A stretch of 64,000 bases of DNA from Rhodopseudomonas faecalis (GCF_003217325.1 NZ_QJTI01000019.1:15717-79716); one strand, 5' to 3'; positions 1-20,798 are shown, counted from the first letter of the stretch. Program-made: numbers and translations. Notes: a model not told the origin generated them from the letters alone.

Positions 1-1154
<1,154 letters not shown>

Positions 1155-1193
1155 CGCTCTCTCCGTTCAGTCGCTAGCTCTCGCCGACGACAC

Positions 1194-3266
1194 TCAGGCA
1201 AACTTTTTCTGGACTTCAGCCGACACATTGGCCGGCGCTTCCGCGTAGTGGTCGAACTGCATCGTGAAGGTCGCGCGACCCTGGCTCATCGAACGCAGGT
1301 TGTTGACGTACCCGAACATGTTCATCAGCGGCACCATCGCGTTGATCACGTTGGCGTTGCCGCGCATGTCCTGGCCCTGGATCTGGCCGCGCCGCGAGTT
1401 CAGGTCACCGATCACCGAACCGGTGTAATCTTCCGGCGTCACCACCTCGACCTTCATGATCGGCTCGAGCAGCACCGAGCGACCCTTCTGCAGAGCCTCA
1501 CGGAACGCCGCACGCGACGCGATTTCGAAGGCCAGCGCCGACGAGTCGACGTCATGGTACTTACCGTCGATCAGCGCCACCTTGACGTCGACCACCGGGA
1601 AGCCGGCGACCACGCCCGAGGACAGCACGCTCTCGATGCCCTTTTCGACGCCCGGGATGTACTCCTTCGGCACCGCACCACCAACGATGCGGGACTCGAA
1701 CTCGTAACCCTTGCCCGGCTCGTTCGGCTCGACGATGAACTTCACCGCCGCGAACTGACCCGTACCACCAGTCTGCTTCTTGTGGGTGTAATCCACTTCA
1801 GCGCGCTGGCTGATGCGCTCACGGAACGCCACCTGCGGCGCGCCGACGTTGGCATCGACCTTGTAGGTCCGCCGCAGGATGTCGACCTTAATGTCGAGAT
1901 GCAGTTCGCCCATGCCCTTGAGGATGGTCTGCCCCGACTCGAGGTCGGTCGACACGCGGAACGACGGATCTTCAGCAGCGAGCTTGGCCAGCGCCACGCC
2001 CAGCTTTTCCTGGTCGGCCTTCGACTTCGGCTCGATGGCGATCTCGATCACCGGATCCGGGAATTCCATCTTCTCCAGGATCACCGGATGCGCCGGGTCA
2101 CACAGCGTGTCGCCAGTGCGCGCTTCCTTGAGACCGGCCAGCGCGACGATGTCACCGGCATAGGCTTCCTTGATGTCTTCGCGGTTGTTGGCGTGCATCA
2201 GCAGCATGCGGCCGATGCGCTCCTTCTTTTCGCGGGTCGAGTTCACCACGCCGGTGCCGCTGAGCAGAACGCCCGAGTAGATGCGGCAGAAGGTGATGGT
2301 GCCGACAAACGGGTCGTCCATGATCTTGAACGCGAGCAGCGACAGCGGCTCCTTGTCGTCGGCCTTGCGCAGCACCTCGTTGCCGTCGGCATCGATGCCC
2401 TTGATCGCCGGAACGTCAACCGGCGACGGCAGGTAGTCGACAACGGCGTCGAGCAGCGGCTGCACGCCCTTATTCTTGAAGGCCGAGCCACACAGCACCG
2501 GATAGAAGGCGCCGGACAGAACCGCCTTACGGATCAGCTTCTTCAGCGTATCGACGTCGGGCTCGTTGCCCTCGAGATAGGCGGCCATGGCATCGTCGTC
2601 GAGTTCGACGGCGGCCTCGATCATCTTCTCACGATATTCCTTGGCCTGATCGAGCATGTCGGCCGGAATTTCATCGTCGCGGAACTTGGCGCCGAGCGCC
2701 TCGTCGTCCCAGACAATCGCCTTCATGCGGACGAGATCGATCACGCCGCGGAAGTTGTTTTCCGCGCCGATCGGCAGCTGAATCGCAACCGGCTTGGCAC
2801 CGAGACGATCAACGATGTCCTTCAGACACTTGAAGAAGTCCGCGCCGGTCTTGTCCATCTTGTTGGCAAACACGATGCGCGGCACTTTGTACTTGTCGCC
2901 CTGACGCCACACCGTTTCAGTCTGCGGCTCGACGCCCTGGTTGGAGTCGAGCACGCACACCGCGCCGTCCAGCACGCGCAAGCTGCGCTCAACTTCAATG
3001 GTGAAGTCGACGTGGCCGGGCGTGTCGATGATGTTCAGACGCTTGCCGTTCCAGAAAGCGGTGGTGGCAGCCGAAGTGATCGTGATGCCACGCTCCTGCT
3101 CCTGCGCCATCCAGTCCATCGTGGCGGCGCCTTCGTGCGTCTCGCCAATCTTATGGTTCTTGCCGGTGTAAAACAGGATCCGCTCAGTCGTAGTCGTCTT
3201 GCCGGCATCAATGTGAGCCATGATGCCGAAGTTGCGGTAGTCCTCGATGGCATGAACGCGGGGCAT
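1194..3266 (-). CDS. fusA: Elongation factor G
   Basis: The 690-residue product is the usual length for EF-G, the GTPase that drives ribosomal translocation and, with RRF, ribosome recycling. The P-loop [11 protein letters not shown] is near residue 17, followed by DTPGHVDF and NKMD. The C-terminal domains IV and V are present (for example the motif [17 protein letters not shown]). The gene sits between rpsG (30 bp gap) and tuf (39 bp gap) on the same strand, the classical str operon order. A purine-rich GAGGAT stretch precedes the ATG. Nothing unusual is seen. Confidence 0.98.
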   Translation of the reverse strand: MPRVHAIEDYRNFGIMAHIDAGKTTTTERILFYTGKNHKIGETHEGAATMDWMAQEQERGITITSAATTAFWNGKRLNIIDTPGHVDFTIEVERSLRVLDGAVCVLDSNQGVEPQTETVWRQGDKYKVPRIVFANKMDKTGADFFKCLKDIVDRLGAKPVAIQLPIGAENNFRGVIDLVRMKAIVWDDEALGAKFRDDEIPADMLDQAKEYREKMIEAAVELDDDAMAAYLEGNEPDVDTLKKLIRKAVLSGAFYPVLCGSAFKNKGVQPLLDAVVDYLPSPVDVPAIKGIDADGNEVLRKADDKEPLSLLAFKIMDDPFVGTITFCRIYSGVLLSGTGVVNSTREKKERIGRMLLMHANNREDIKEAYAGDIVALAGLKEARTGDTLCDPAHPVILEKMEFPDPVIEIAIEPKSKADQEKLGVALAKLAAEDPSFRVSTDLESGQTILKGMGELHLDIKVDILRRTYKVDANVGAPQVAFRERISQRAEVDYTHKKQTGGTGQFAAVKFIVEPNEPGKGYEFESRIVGGAVPKEYIPGVEKGIESVLSSGVVAGFPVVDVKVALIDGKYHDVDSSALAFEIASRAAFREALQKGRSVLLEPIMKVEVVTPEDYTGSVIGDLNSRRGQIQGQDMRGNANVINAMVPLMNMFGYVNNLRSMSQGRATFTMQFDHYAEAPANVSAEVQKKFA

Positions 3267-3296
3267 AGAATGATCCTCGATTCCGAGACTTAGCCG

Positions 3297-4153
<857 letters not shown>

Positions 4154-5008
4154 CTTCGCCTTCACCCTTGTTCGCGCGAAGCCATAACGGCTTCGCAAAT
4201 TCGTTCGGAGCTGCTCGCCCCATGAGTCGCACCACGCGAAGAAATCCGCGCAACGCGAAATAACGCCGACCGGCCATTGCTGGGCGGAAAGCGCTTCGAC
4301 GCCACAGAGGACCGCGATCCTGACCACCCTGCTCGCGCAAAATGGTCTCCACCGAGGTCATGCTTCCGAAATCAATCTGCAGAGAACAAGCTCTGGAGAA
4401 CGACTATCGTCCTGGCATTGCCTAGCTAAATCGACAGCGTTTGAGCATCTTACGTCGAGGTTGGTGCCCGATTGGGTGATCCGTTCCGACGCAGGCGACG
4501 CTCACCGCCTGTCGTTGAGTGGGCGGGTTTTATCGGCCGTGACTCGGCAAGTCAAGGCTTAAGCAGACCTTGATCGGCGTTCGGCGCCGCTGCGGTGCGG
4601 AATCCGCCGGAAAACCGCTGATCTCTGCTCGGCAGCCACGCGACTCCTCCCGTGCAAACCGCATCGGCCACAATCTTAGGGCGAGTCGCCGCAGATGACG
4701 GCGGCGTGACGGTCGAGAATCGGACCCTGCCGCAGCCCGCCTGCACGATTCGAATATGAGAATCATTAAAGAGGGCGCGACCGCCCTCGCCGCGACTCAG
4801 ATCGGGCGGTGGCGACTCCCGATTGCGCAGCACCTTTCCGATCGGAACGGCAGAATCGGACGACACTCAGGGCCCCTCCGCCTGTTGATCTGAGGAGGCT
4901 TCAAGCTGAACGGAAGTGACCATGCGTTCACTAGGCGTATGAAGATCGCGTCGGCACAAGAATCAGGATATTGGCGACTGCAGCACCAACTAAGAATTGC
5001 AATTCGGT
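4154..5008. other. Divergent intergenic region rpsL / acyltransferase
   Basis: About 850 bp separate rpsL from the divergently transcribed acyltransferase gene. It holds the putative str promoter and a leader of about 365 nt. Short open frames exist here, but they run opposite to or out of step with any recognisable protein and lack good ribosome binding sites. No RNA gene or repeat was recognised. Confidence 0.6.
4527..4555 (-). promoter_or_regulatory. Putative sigma70 promoter of the str operon
   Basis: On the minus strand a -35 box TTGACT (4550-4555) is separated by 17 bp from a -10 box TAAAAC (4527-4532). This matches the consensus at 5 of 6 and 4 of 6 positions. The start site would be near 4520, giving a leader of about 365 nt before rpsL. 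Assigned by eye only. Confidence 0.45.
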
Positions 5009-6832
5009 ATGCGTCTCGATATCCAAGGGCTGCGCGGTATCGCAGTCCTCCTCGTTGTGTTCTACCATGCAGGTCTGGGTCTCAAGGCCGGATACCTCGG
5101 CGTCGACATCTTCTTCGTCATCTCCGGATATCTGATCACCGGCCTGATCTGCCGCTCGCTAGACGAGGATCGCTTCTCATTTTCAGATTTCTATTGGCGT
5201 CGAGCGAAGCGGTTGCTGCCAGCAGCCTTTGTCACATTCCTTGTGACCTCCGTCTTCGCGAGCGCGATCCTGACCCAGCTCGAGCTGCGCTCATATATTT
5301 CACAACTGCTCGGCGCTCTCACCTTCACAGCCAATTTCGTGCTGGCCCAGCAAGCAGGATATTTCGATACCGCAGCGACCTTGAAGCCACTGCTGCACAC
5401 TTGGTCGCTGGCGGTTGAGGAGCAGTATTATCTGCTCGCCCCATTCATCTTGTGGGTCACCCCGCCCCGGCTGCGCCGTCCGGTTGTCATCGCGGTAATC
5501 TTGACCTGTCTGGCGCTGTGCATGCTGTTTGCCCGCAGTAAGCCCAGCTTTGCCTTCTATCTGCTGCCGGCGAGAGCGTGGGAGCTGGCACTCGGCGCCC
5601 TCCTGGCGCTTTCGCCACTGCCAAGGCTACCGACACTGGCAAGATCAGTCGCTGGAACAAGCGCGGTGCTGGTTTTGATCATGGTGCCGGCATTATCCAT
5701 CGACCCGGTGCATCCGCGGACTGACGCGGTGATCGTCTGCCTCGCGACCGCAGTGGTGATCGCCACCCAGCCACCCATTCTGAGTCGCGGGATCTTAGCG
5801 AACGGCTTGGCACGGGTCGGAGATATCTCTTACGCGCTTTATCTGGTTCACTGGCCGGTCTTCGCCTTCGCACACAGCATCTACTTTTCTGAGCCGCCGT
5901 TGCTGCTTCGGCTGTCATTGCTGGCCGCAGTCTTCCCGCTTGCAATGGCACTCTACCGCTGGGTCGAAAACCCGATCCGTCACTCCTGTCTTCGACCATC
6001 GCCCCCTGTGCTGGCGGGCTCCTTCACGCTCATTGCGGCAGCACTCGCAATTCCGCTGTCCTACCTTGCGCTGGCCAGCCAACAACGCGACTGGTCGGAA
6101 ATCCGACGCCCAAACACAGGCTTCGACCCGATCTGCGACCAACGGGTGCTGAGCAAAATCCCCGCCTGTCAGAACAGCCCCACCCCCGCGATCGCCGTGT
6201 GGGGGGACAGCTTTGCCATGCATCTCATTCCCGGACTGGCCGCCGATGATCGCGGCCTCGGGATCATTCAAATGACCCGAAGCAGTTGCCCACCGATACT
6301 TGAGCCATTTTCGCAACAAGATACCGGCCGAAATGAACGAGGCGACTCATGCGAATCGTTTAATCGCGCCGTCCTAGAGCGCATCGTCGCCGATGAGAAC
6401 CTTCAATACGTGGTGCTCGCCTCGGCATCGAATTTCGATCGGATTGGTTCGACGGTTCACTCACTCCAGGCAGCCGGCAAGCGAGTCGTTTATGTCGCCC
6501 CTCCCCCATTCACCGCCATCGACTATTCGATCTGTGTCGAACGTCTGCTCGACAATCGACTTACCCTCGGTTCATCAAGAGACTGCAGCTTCTCCGAACA
6601 GGAGTATTTACGGAAACAGCAAAGCACCCTGGAACAGTTGAGATCCACGAGCGACCAACATGATTTCAGTGTGATCTCGCTGAGTGAAGCCTTTTGCGCG
6701 GATGGCCGCTGTAAAACAAACGACGGCGTGACATCGTTCTATCGTGACTTCGCACATCTTTCAGTTGACGGCTCCATCTACGCCGCACGGAAACTAAACC
6801 TGATATCTACAATTCTTCAGTCAGCGCGTTGA
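5009..6832 (+). CDS. Acyltransferase 3 / SGNH membrane O-acyltransferase (OafA-like)
   Basis: The 607-residue protein opens MRLDIQGLRGIAVLLVVFYH, the signature of the integral membrane acyltransferase-3 family, with FFVISGYLI after it and about ten hydrophobic segments to roughly residue 350. The C-terminal third is an extracytoplasmic SGNH-type domain with GDSF near residue 405 and an HLS-D pair near the end. Such two-domain proteins O-acetylate surface polysaccharides such as O-antigen, peptidoglycan or exopolysaccharide; the substrate here is unknown. The frame also offers a TTG four codons earlier, but the ATG at 5009 fits the family N-terminus. It converges on the ABC exporter gene. Confidence 0.9.
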   Translation: MRLDIQGLRGIAVLLVVFYHAGLGLKAGYLGVDIFFVISGYLITGLICRSLDEDRFSFSDFYWRRAKRLLPAAFVTFLVTSVFASAILTQLELRSYISQLLGALTFTANFVLAQQAGYFDTAATLKPLLHTWSLAVEEQYYLLAPFILWVTPPRLRRPVVIAVILTCLALCMLFARSKPSFAFYLLPARAWELALGALLALSPLPRLPTLARSVAGTSAVLVLIMVPALSIDPVHPRTDAVIVCLATAVVIATQPPILSRGILANGLARVGDISYALYLVHWPVFAFAHSIYFSEPPLLLRLSLLAAVFPLAMALYRWVENPIRHSCLRPSPPVLAGSFTLIAAALAIPLSYLALASQQRDWSEIRRPNTGFDPICDQRVLSKIPACQNSPTPAIAVWGDSFAMHLIPGLAADDRGLGIIQMTRSSCPPILEPFSQQDTGRNERGDSCESFNRAVLERIVADENLQYVVLASASNFDRIGSTVHSLQAAGKRVVYVAPPPFTAIDYSICVERLLDNRLTLGSSRDCSFSEQEYLRKQQSTLEQLRSTSDQHDFSVISLSEAFCADGRCKTNDGVTSFYRDFAHLSVDGSIYAARKLNLISTILQSAR

Positions 6833-6861
6833 GGTCGCAGTCGCTGGAATCGACGACGCTC

Positions 6862-8937
6862 TCACTCATCATCATCGTCGTCATCATCGACGGCCGAGGC
6901 TGCGGATTTATGGCTCTGGTCGTCCCACAGCTTGCGATACAGCCCGTTCTTGGCCAGCAGCTCCGCGTGGCTGCCGCGCTCGACCGCCTGCCCTTCCGAG
7001 ATCACGATGATCTCGTCCATGTCGACCACCGAGGTCAGCCGGTGAGTCGAGAAGATCATGGTGCGGCCCTTGGCGACCTTGAGCAGCGTGCGGTTGATCG
7101 CCGCCTCGGTGGTCTGGTCGAGCGCCGAGGTCGCCTCGTCGAGCAATAGCAGTGACGGATTGCGCACGATCGCGCGCGCGATCGCGATTCGTTGCCGCTG
7201 GCCGCCGGATAGCGTGTCGCCGCGTTCGCCGATCACGGTGTCGTATTTGTGCGGCAGGCTCATAATGAACTTATGGATCTCGGCCCGCCGGGCCGCCTGC
7301 TCGACTTCCTTGTCGGTGGCGTCCTCCTTGCCGAGTCGGATGTTCTCGCGAATCGACATGTTGAACAGCATGTTCTCCTGGAACACCACGGCCATGCCAC
7401 TGCGCAGCGATTCGCGCGTCACCTTGCGGATGTCGTGGCCGTCGATCGTCACCCTGCCCTCATCCGGCACATAGAGCCGCAGAATCAGATTGAGCAGCGT
7501 GCTCTTGCCGGAGCCGCTCGGCCCGACAATGGCGATCGATTTGCCGACATCGAGTTTTAGGCTGAACTGATCCAGCACCGGCCGCTCGCTGCCTTCATAG
7601 GTGAAGCTGACGCGCTCGAAGGAAATGTCGCGGCTGATGCGCGGCAGTTCGCTCGCGCCCGGCCGGTCGGCGCCGCGGGTCGGCTCATCGAGCAGTTCGT
7701 CGATATGGCGCACCGCGGCCGCTGAGGCGATCGACACCGGGATGTAATGCATCACATGGGCGATGTTGTACGACACCTCCCAGAACGCACTCTCGAAGGT
7801 CACGAAGGTGCCGACCGTGATCTGGCCCTTGGTGGCGAGGTAGGCGCCGATCGCCAGCACCACCAGGTGCAGCAGCAGCACCGCAATGGTGACGGTGCGC
7901 TCCACCATGCTCGACAGGAAGGTGGCGCGCGCCATCTTGAGCCGGGTCTCGTCATTGCGCCGGCCGAACCAGCCGGCCGCACGGCGCTGCAGGCTGAACG
8001 CCTTCACCACCGCCTGTGCGGCGATGTTCTCCTGGACATTGCCGAGCAGCGCTGCCTCGTTGATCTTTTGCTCGTAATTGGCCTGCACCGCTTTCGGCGT
8101 CAGAATGCGCGGGCCGATCAAGGTGATCGGGAAGATCAGCAGCGCCACCACGGCGAGCTGCCAGTTCAGGAACAGCATCAGGATGATGCCGGCGATCAGC
8201 TCCATGAATGGCAGCGCGGCGCTGTTGGCAAAAGTTTTGACGCCGCTTTCGACCGCGGACAGATCGATCGAGAAACGCGACAGCGTTTCGCCGCGCTTGG
8301 TGCGCGCGAAGTACGACGACGGCAGATTCTGCACGTGGTCGAACAGCCGCTGCCGGATATCGGATATCACCGCGGCGCTCAGCCGCGCGTCCCAGCGCTC
8401 ATACCAGATCGCAATGATCGAGGTGATGATGCCGGCGACCGCGAGCACCGACAGGATCTTGATCAGCGCCTCAAAATCCTCCTCGCCGAGCGCGTCGTCG
8501 ATCAGATATTTCAGGCTGAGCGGCATGATGACGTTGAACAGCATCTCGACCACCAGGCCGAATGCCACGAACGTCACCGCTTTCTTGTAATTGCTCAGAT
8601 ACGGCCGGACGAACCCTGCAAAAGTGGCCAGCGCGCCCGCCGCCTCGCGCGCCGTGAACACCACGAGCTCGTCGTCATCGTCATCGTCGACGTCGGGACC
8701 GTCATCATCCTCGTCGTCATCGTCATCATCGTCATCATCGTCGGCAGGACGCTTGGCGGCCGGCTTGACCGTGGTCTTCTCGAGCCCGGGCGGCGTCTCG
8801 CCGTCCAGCGGCTTGGTTCCCTGCACAGGGCTAGCCCCCGCGCCGACCTTGATCGCAAATTGATCATCGAGCGGCGAAGCCGCTTCGGATTCCGGAGAGA
8901 CCTCGTCGCCGGACGGCGGAAGGGGCTTGCGCGCCAT
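6862..8937 (-). CDS. ABC exporter, fused permease and ATPase, with poly-Asp tracts
   Basis: The 691-residue half-transporter carries a cytoplasmic N-terminal extension, a six-helix type I exporter domain (about residues 115-410) and an ATPase with Walker A GPSGSGKST, signature LSGGQRQR, Walker B LLLLDEATSALD and the H-loop STHRL. It probably works as a homodimer in the inner membrane; the substrate is not evident. Two acidic blocks, almost only Asp, lie near residues 64-90, and a shorter DDDDDDDE tail ends the protein. A TTG 12 codons upstream is possible, but the ATG at 8937 is preferred. It follows the FAD/methyltransferase gene by 156 bp on the same strand, so co-expression is likely. Confidence 0.9.
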   Translation of the reverse strand: MARKPLPPSGDEVSPESEAASPLDDQFAIKVGAGASPVQGTKPLDGETPPGLEKTTVKPAAKRPADDDDDDDDDDEDDDGPDVDDDDDDELVVFTAREAAGALATFAGFVRPYLSNYKKAVTFVAFGLVVEMLFNVIMPLSLKYLIDDALGEEDFEALIKILSVLAVAGIITSIIAIWYERWDARLSAAVISDIRQRLFDHVQNLPSSYFARTKRGETLSRFSIDLSAVESGVKTFANSAALPFMELIAGIILMLFLNWQLAVVALLIFPITLIGPRILTPKAVQANYEQKINEAALLGNVQENIAAQAVVKAFSLQRRAAGWFGRRNDETRLKMARATFLSSMVERTVTIAVLLLHLVVLAIGAYLATKGQITVGTFVTFESAFWEVSYNIAHVMHYIPVSIASAAAVRHIDELLDEPTRGADRPGASELPRISRDISFERVSFTYEGSERPVLDQFSLKLDVGKSIAIVGPSGSGKSTLLNLILRLYVPDEGRVTIDGHDIRKVTRESLRSGMAVVFQENMLFNMSIRENIRLGKEDATDKEVEQAARRAEIHKFIMSLPHKYDTVIGERGDTLSGGQRQRIAIARAIVRNPSLLLLDEATSALDQTTEAAINRTLLKVAKGRTMIFSTHRLTSVVDMDEIIVISEGQAVERGSHAELLAKNGLYRKLWDDQSHKSAASAVDDDDDDDE

Positions 8938-9093
8938 GGAACGAACCAAAGATTGGGCGAATGACGCCGTCAAAAAATCGAATAAGAAACATGACAGCCG
9001 GGCGATGGCCCGGCCGGCAAGGCGCTAGGCAGGAACACGCCCTGCCAGCGAGACGCCGGGGGCCGCTGTCGTCGCGGCCGGCCCGGCGGCAGA

Positions 9094-11160
9094 TTAGGCT
9101 TCCGCTTCGTCCTCGTCGACGACCTTGTCGAAGAACGAATAGCGTAGGCTGTCCGCGTCGGCGTACCAATTGCCCGGGCCCTTATTGGCGGCCAGCGTCG
9201 CGGCCCACACCTCGTCAGTGCGGTCGCAGCGATGCATGGCGAGGTCGAAGCCGGCGCTGAAGAACAGTTCCGACCACTCCCACCAGGTACCGAGCTTCTT
9301 GACGCCGCGCAGCAGGTCGTAGCGATCGATCAAGGCCGGCGGCATGTCGCTGGTCACCGAGCCAAACACCACGCCGGTGTTGACCACGCGATGCAGCTCG
9401 GCGATCGCCTTCTTCACCCGGTTGTCGGCGATGTGGCACAGGCTGGTCTCGAACACGAAATCGAATTCGTTGTCCTTGAACGGCAGCTCGACCACCGAGC
9501 CGAGATAATTATAGGGCTTGAGCGCCTCCGGCGTCTTGGCGTGGATGCCGCGGTTATTCTCGACGCCGAAGGCATCGATGCCGCGGTCACGCAGGGCGCC
9601 GACCAGCTCGCCGCTGGCCGAACCCGCCACCAGCAGCCGGTAGCCGTCCTTGCGATCCCACATGATGCTGATCAGCTTCATCAGGTAATCGGGATCGGTG
9701 AACTGGTTCCAGACCTGGTGATACGGCCCCTGCCCGCGATAATTCCGAAAATAGTCGGCATCGATCTTGTCCGACATCGGCTTGCCCTGCTGGGCGCGGA
9801 CGCGGCGCAGCTTGACCGCCTCGGTCAGGATGATGTCGGTGGCGGCGTCGGCGGAGTCGAACAGGCCGTTCAGCGTCGAATCGAACATATAGTCGCCGAC
9901 GATCACCAATCCCGGGTGATTCTTCGGCTCAGGGCGATGGTTGGTCATCACATCGCGCACCGGCAGGCCGCCCGGAATGCTGTTCACCGCCGACAGCCAG
10001 CGATGAATCTTGCCTTCCATGAAATGCTCGCGGGCGTCGCCGAGCGACGACGGCAGCGACTTCAGCGCCGCTTCGATCAGCTCGGCATCGCTGAGATTGG
10101 CGTAAGCGAGCGCATCCGAGCCCGGGATCAGCCAGTTGAGCACGCCGTAGCGGCCGACATCGTGGCGCGAGCCTTCATTATAGACGCAGCAGCCGCCGAA
10201 CGCCTCCGACATGAACCAGGAACCGGGAATCTGATCGCCCCAGAACGGCGAGTCGAACAGGATCGACACCCGCAGATAATGCGCCGGACGGTCGAAATAG
10301 GCGACGTGCTTGACCATGGCGCGGCGCAGCTGCTCGTTGCCCCAGGCAATGGTCGCCAGCCAATTATGCGGCAGGCACATCAGCACCAGGTCGAAGTCCC
10401 GGGTTTCCGGGCCCTTGCCGTTCATCATGTTGAGCTGATAGCGGCCGGCCTCGGTCTTGCCGACCTTAAGCACGCGATGATTGAGCTTAACCTCGGCGTC
10501 GATCTCCGAGCGCAGGCATTCGATGAGCTGCTCATTGCCGTTCTGGATGGAGTACAGGCCGATATAGCCGTCGATATCCATCACGAAATTCTTGAGCGCA
10601 TTGAGGCCGTTGGTGTTGTGCGCCTCGGTGGCGATGTCGGAGCGCGCCATCACCTTGAAGAAGTGCTTGGCAACCGGATCATCGACTTCCTTGTCGAGCA
10701 GTTTTTCGCAATCAGTCCAGGCCCAGGGATGGTCGTTGTCGTGGGCGCCGATGCCTTCATAGTACTCGACCGGCGAGATCACCTCGGTGCAGCGCTTACG
10801 AAACGCCAGGATCGCATCGGCGGTCTTGTCGCCGTACTTCTTGCGCATGCCCGGCTCGTCGTTGATCAACGCGCCGTCGAGCTGCACCTGCTCGGCGTCC
10901 ATCGGGATGGTCTGCAACCCGAAATGCTGCACCAGTTCGCGCAGCGGGTCCGGCCCGGTCATCGAGTAATCATACAGCTCGGCGACACCGGCCTCGTACA
11001 TCGCCGGCGCGGTATCGAAGGTGCGGGTGACGACCTTGCCGCCGACGCGGTCGGAAGCCTCGTAAATCGTCACCTTGCACAGCTCGCCGAGCTTTTTCTT
11101 CAGATACCAGGCGCTCATCAAGCCGCCAGGACCACCGCCGACAATTGCAAGATCGAACAT
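9094..11160 (-). CDS. FAD-dependent oxidoreductase fused to a SAM-methyltransferase-like domain
   Basis: The N-terminal 460 residues form a flavin amine-oxidase-like domain: dinucleotide motif VGGGPGG at residues 7-13, then EASDRVGG, and a C-terminal FAD contact GDYMFDSTLNG. After a linker starting near residue 465, a second domain resembles a class I methyltransferase: LLVAGSASGEL (motif I position, about residue 507, with a degenerate glycine pattern), then LPFKDNEFDFVFETSLCHI. The tail is acidic (DEDEAEA). No specific reaction can be named. The gene lies just after the rpoC terminator with an AGAGAG ribosome site before its ATG, and precedes the poly-Asp ABC exporter. Domain assignment is confident, function unknown. 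Confidence 0.8.
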   Translation of the reverse strand: MFDLAIVGGGPGGLMSAWYLKKKLGELCKVTIYEASDRVGGKVVTRTFDTAPAMYEAGVAELYDYSMTGPDPLRELVQHFGLQTIPMDAEQVQLDGALINDEPGMRKKYGDKTADAILAFRKRCTEVISPVEYYEGIGAHDNDHPWAWTDCEKLLDKEVDDPVAKHFFKVMARSDIATEAHNTNGLNALKNFVMDIDGYIGLYSIQNGNEQLIECLRSEIDAEVKLNHRVLKVGKTEAGRYQLNMMNGKGPETRDFDLVLMCLPHNWLATIAWGNEQLRRAMVKHVAYFDRPAHYLRVSILFDSPFWGDQIPGSWFMSEAFGGCCVYNEGSRHDVGRYGVLNWLIPGSDALAYANLSDAELIEAALKSLPSSLGDAREHFMEGKIHRWLSAVNSIPGGLPVRDVMTNHRPEPKNHPGLVIVGDYMFDSTLNGLFDSADAATDIILTEAVKLRRVRAQQGKPMSDKIDADYFRNYRGQGPYHQVWNQFTDPDYLMKLISIMWDRKDGYRLLVAGSASGELVGALRDRGIDAFGVENNRGIHAKTPEALKPYNYLGSVVELPFKDNEFDFVFETSLCHIADNRVKKAIAELHRVVNTGVVFGSVTSDMPPALIDRYDLLRGVKKLGTWWEWSELFFSAGFDLAMHRCDRTDEVWAATLAANKGPGNWYADADSLRYSFFDKVVDEDEAEA

Positions 11161-11399
11161 GGCTCTCTTTCGACGCAGAATGACCGTGCTGCAGCGAGCA
11201 GCGACGGCAATTTTCCATCAGGTTTCGGGGGGATCGGCCGATAATCGGCAGTCGTCCAACCTTCTAATCGTCTAGCCCGGAATGTGGGCGGAAGACCGCC
11301 GATCCGAAGCTATGTTGTCAGTGTCCACATGAGCGTGAAGCACCTGAAGGGAAGATGAACAAGCCGTAATCTGCCCCGGGAAATCGTCCCTCAATGTCA

Positions 11400-11423
11400 A
11401 AAGGCCGGCTGACGCCGGCCTTT
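11400..11423 (-). terminator. Intrinsic terminator after rpoC
   Basis: A perfect 10-bp stem (11400-11409 with 11414-11423) with loop TGAC lies 33 bp past the rpoC stop. Read on the minus strand the GC-rich stem ends in TTTT followed by GACATT. It marks the end of the rpoBC transcription unit. Confidence 0.85.
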
Positions 11424-11455
11424 CAACGGTTTGACTAGGAATGGCTCGCAACGAG

Positions 11456-15652
<4,197 letters not shown>

Positions 15653-15802
15653 CATCGTCTCCTTGCCTGCAGGCCTCGCCACGCCTGCTGCAGAATCTCA
15701 AAAACCTGCGCGCCGTATCGTCCCGGGCTGCCGTTGCGCCCACCGCGGGACCACCCCGCCCCGCGCCACAGCTTTGCGCCGCGGCACCGGACGAGGCTGA
15801 AA

Positions 15803-15822
15803 GGGCGGCGCTCGCGCCGCCC
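15803..15822. other. Hairpin in the rpoB-rpoC gap
   Basis: A perfect GC-rich inverted repeat (GGGCGGCGC, 2-nt centre, GCGCCGCCC) lies 8 bp past the rpoB stop. On the minus strand it is followed only by TTTC, so it may slow polymerase or protect the mRNA end rather than stop transcription fully. Role inferred. Confidence 0.5.
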
Positions 15823-15830
15823 TGCTGCTG

Positions 15831-19955
<4,125 letters not shown>

Positions 19956-20426
19956 CGTGGCCTCTCATTTCGTCGCCCGCCGGGGCGATGCTTCCGGGAC
20001 GGGCTGGCACCAGCCCCGGGTGTGAATTACGCTGCGGTCTCAGTCGGCGGCTTCAGCTTGGGACATTTGTCCTAAACGCGCACGCTTCAGTCGAGAACGC
20101 AAAACGACGTGCGGCGCAGCTCACTGCATCCGCCCGTCCCAACATCTCGTCACGGACCGAAAAAGCCCGAAATTGCTGATCTCCCAACGGCCGCGCAAAG
20201 AGCTCGCCGTCCCTGCCCTCAACCGTGTTGCCGTGCTGCCGCCCCGATATGGGACGACAATATGGAGATTCGAAGGGCGAACCCGGACGATCTCCACACT
20301 TTCCTGTGTCCCGGCCCTCCGGGACGAAACCGCGGCGATCGGCCCAAGGCCCTCGCCGCGACTTCTGAAGAACCATCGCACCCCCGACGGCGGAGCCATG
20401 CCGCGCCGCCGGGCTGTGCATTGAGC
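19956..20426. other. rplL-rpoB intercistronic region
   Basis: No gene is supported in these 471 bp. A 7-bp GC stem with a 4-nt loop lies at 20308-20325. On the minus strand it has no U-run, so it would at most be a partial attenuator. In many bacteria this gap holds an attenuator and RNase III site that lower rpoBC expression relative to rplJL; that role here is inference. Confidence 0.5.
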
Positions 20427-20798
20427 TTACTTGAGCTCGACCTTGGCGCCAGCCTTCTCGAGCTGGGCCTTGATCTTGTCGGCTTCTTCCTTGTTGACGC
20501 CTTCCTTGAGGGGCTTCGGAGCGCCTTCGACCAGGTCCTTGGCTTCCTTGAGGCCCAGACCGGTGATCGCACGCACTTCCTTGATGACCTCGATCTTCTT
20601 GTCGCCGGCCGAAGCCAGCACAACGGTGAACTCGGTCTTCTCTTCAGCCGGGGCAGCGGCGGCAGCAGCCGGGCCAGCGACCGCAACGGCGGCAGCGGCG
20701 GACACGCCCCACTTCTCTTCGAGCATCTTGGCGAGCTCGGCGGCTTCGAGCACGGTCAAGCTCGACAGGTCGTCAACAATCTTCTGAAGGTCAGCCAT
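20427..20798 (-). CDS. rplL: 50S ribosomal protein L7/L12
   Basis: The 123-residue product has the three parts of L7/L12: an N-terminal dimerisation helix, an Ala-rich hinge (about residues 33-52, with runs of AAAAA) and the globular domain with [16 protein letters not shown] that contacts translation GTPases. Four to six copies sit on the L10 stalk. It follows rplJ by 51 bp on the same strand. Identity is certain. Confidence 0.98.
   Translation of the reverse strand: MADLQKIVDDLSSLTVLEAAELAKMLEEKWGVSAAAAVAVAGPAAAAAAPAEEKTEFTVVLASAGDKKIEVIKEVRAITGLGLKEAKDLVEGAPKPLKEGVNKEEADKIKAQLEKAGAKVELK

Noticed and set aside
4154-4327. N-terminal extension of S12
   Set aside because: S12 starts invariantly at MPTINQL; the extension has no similarity and no ribosome site advantage.
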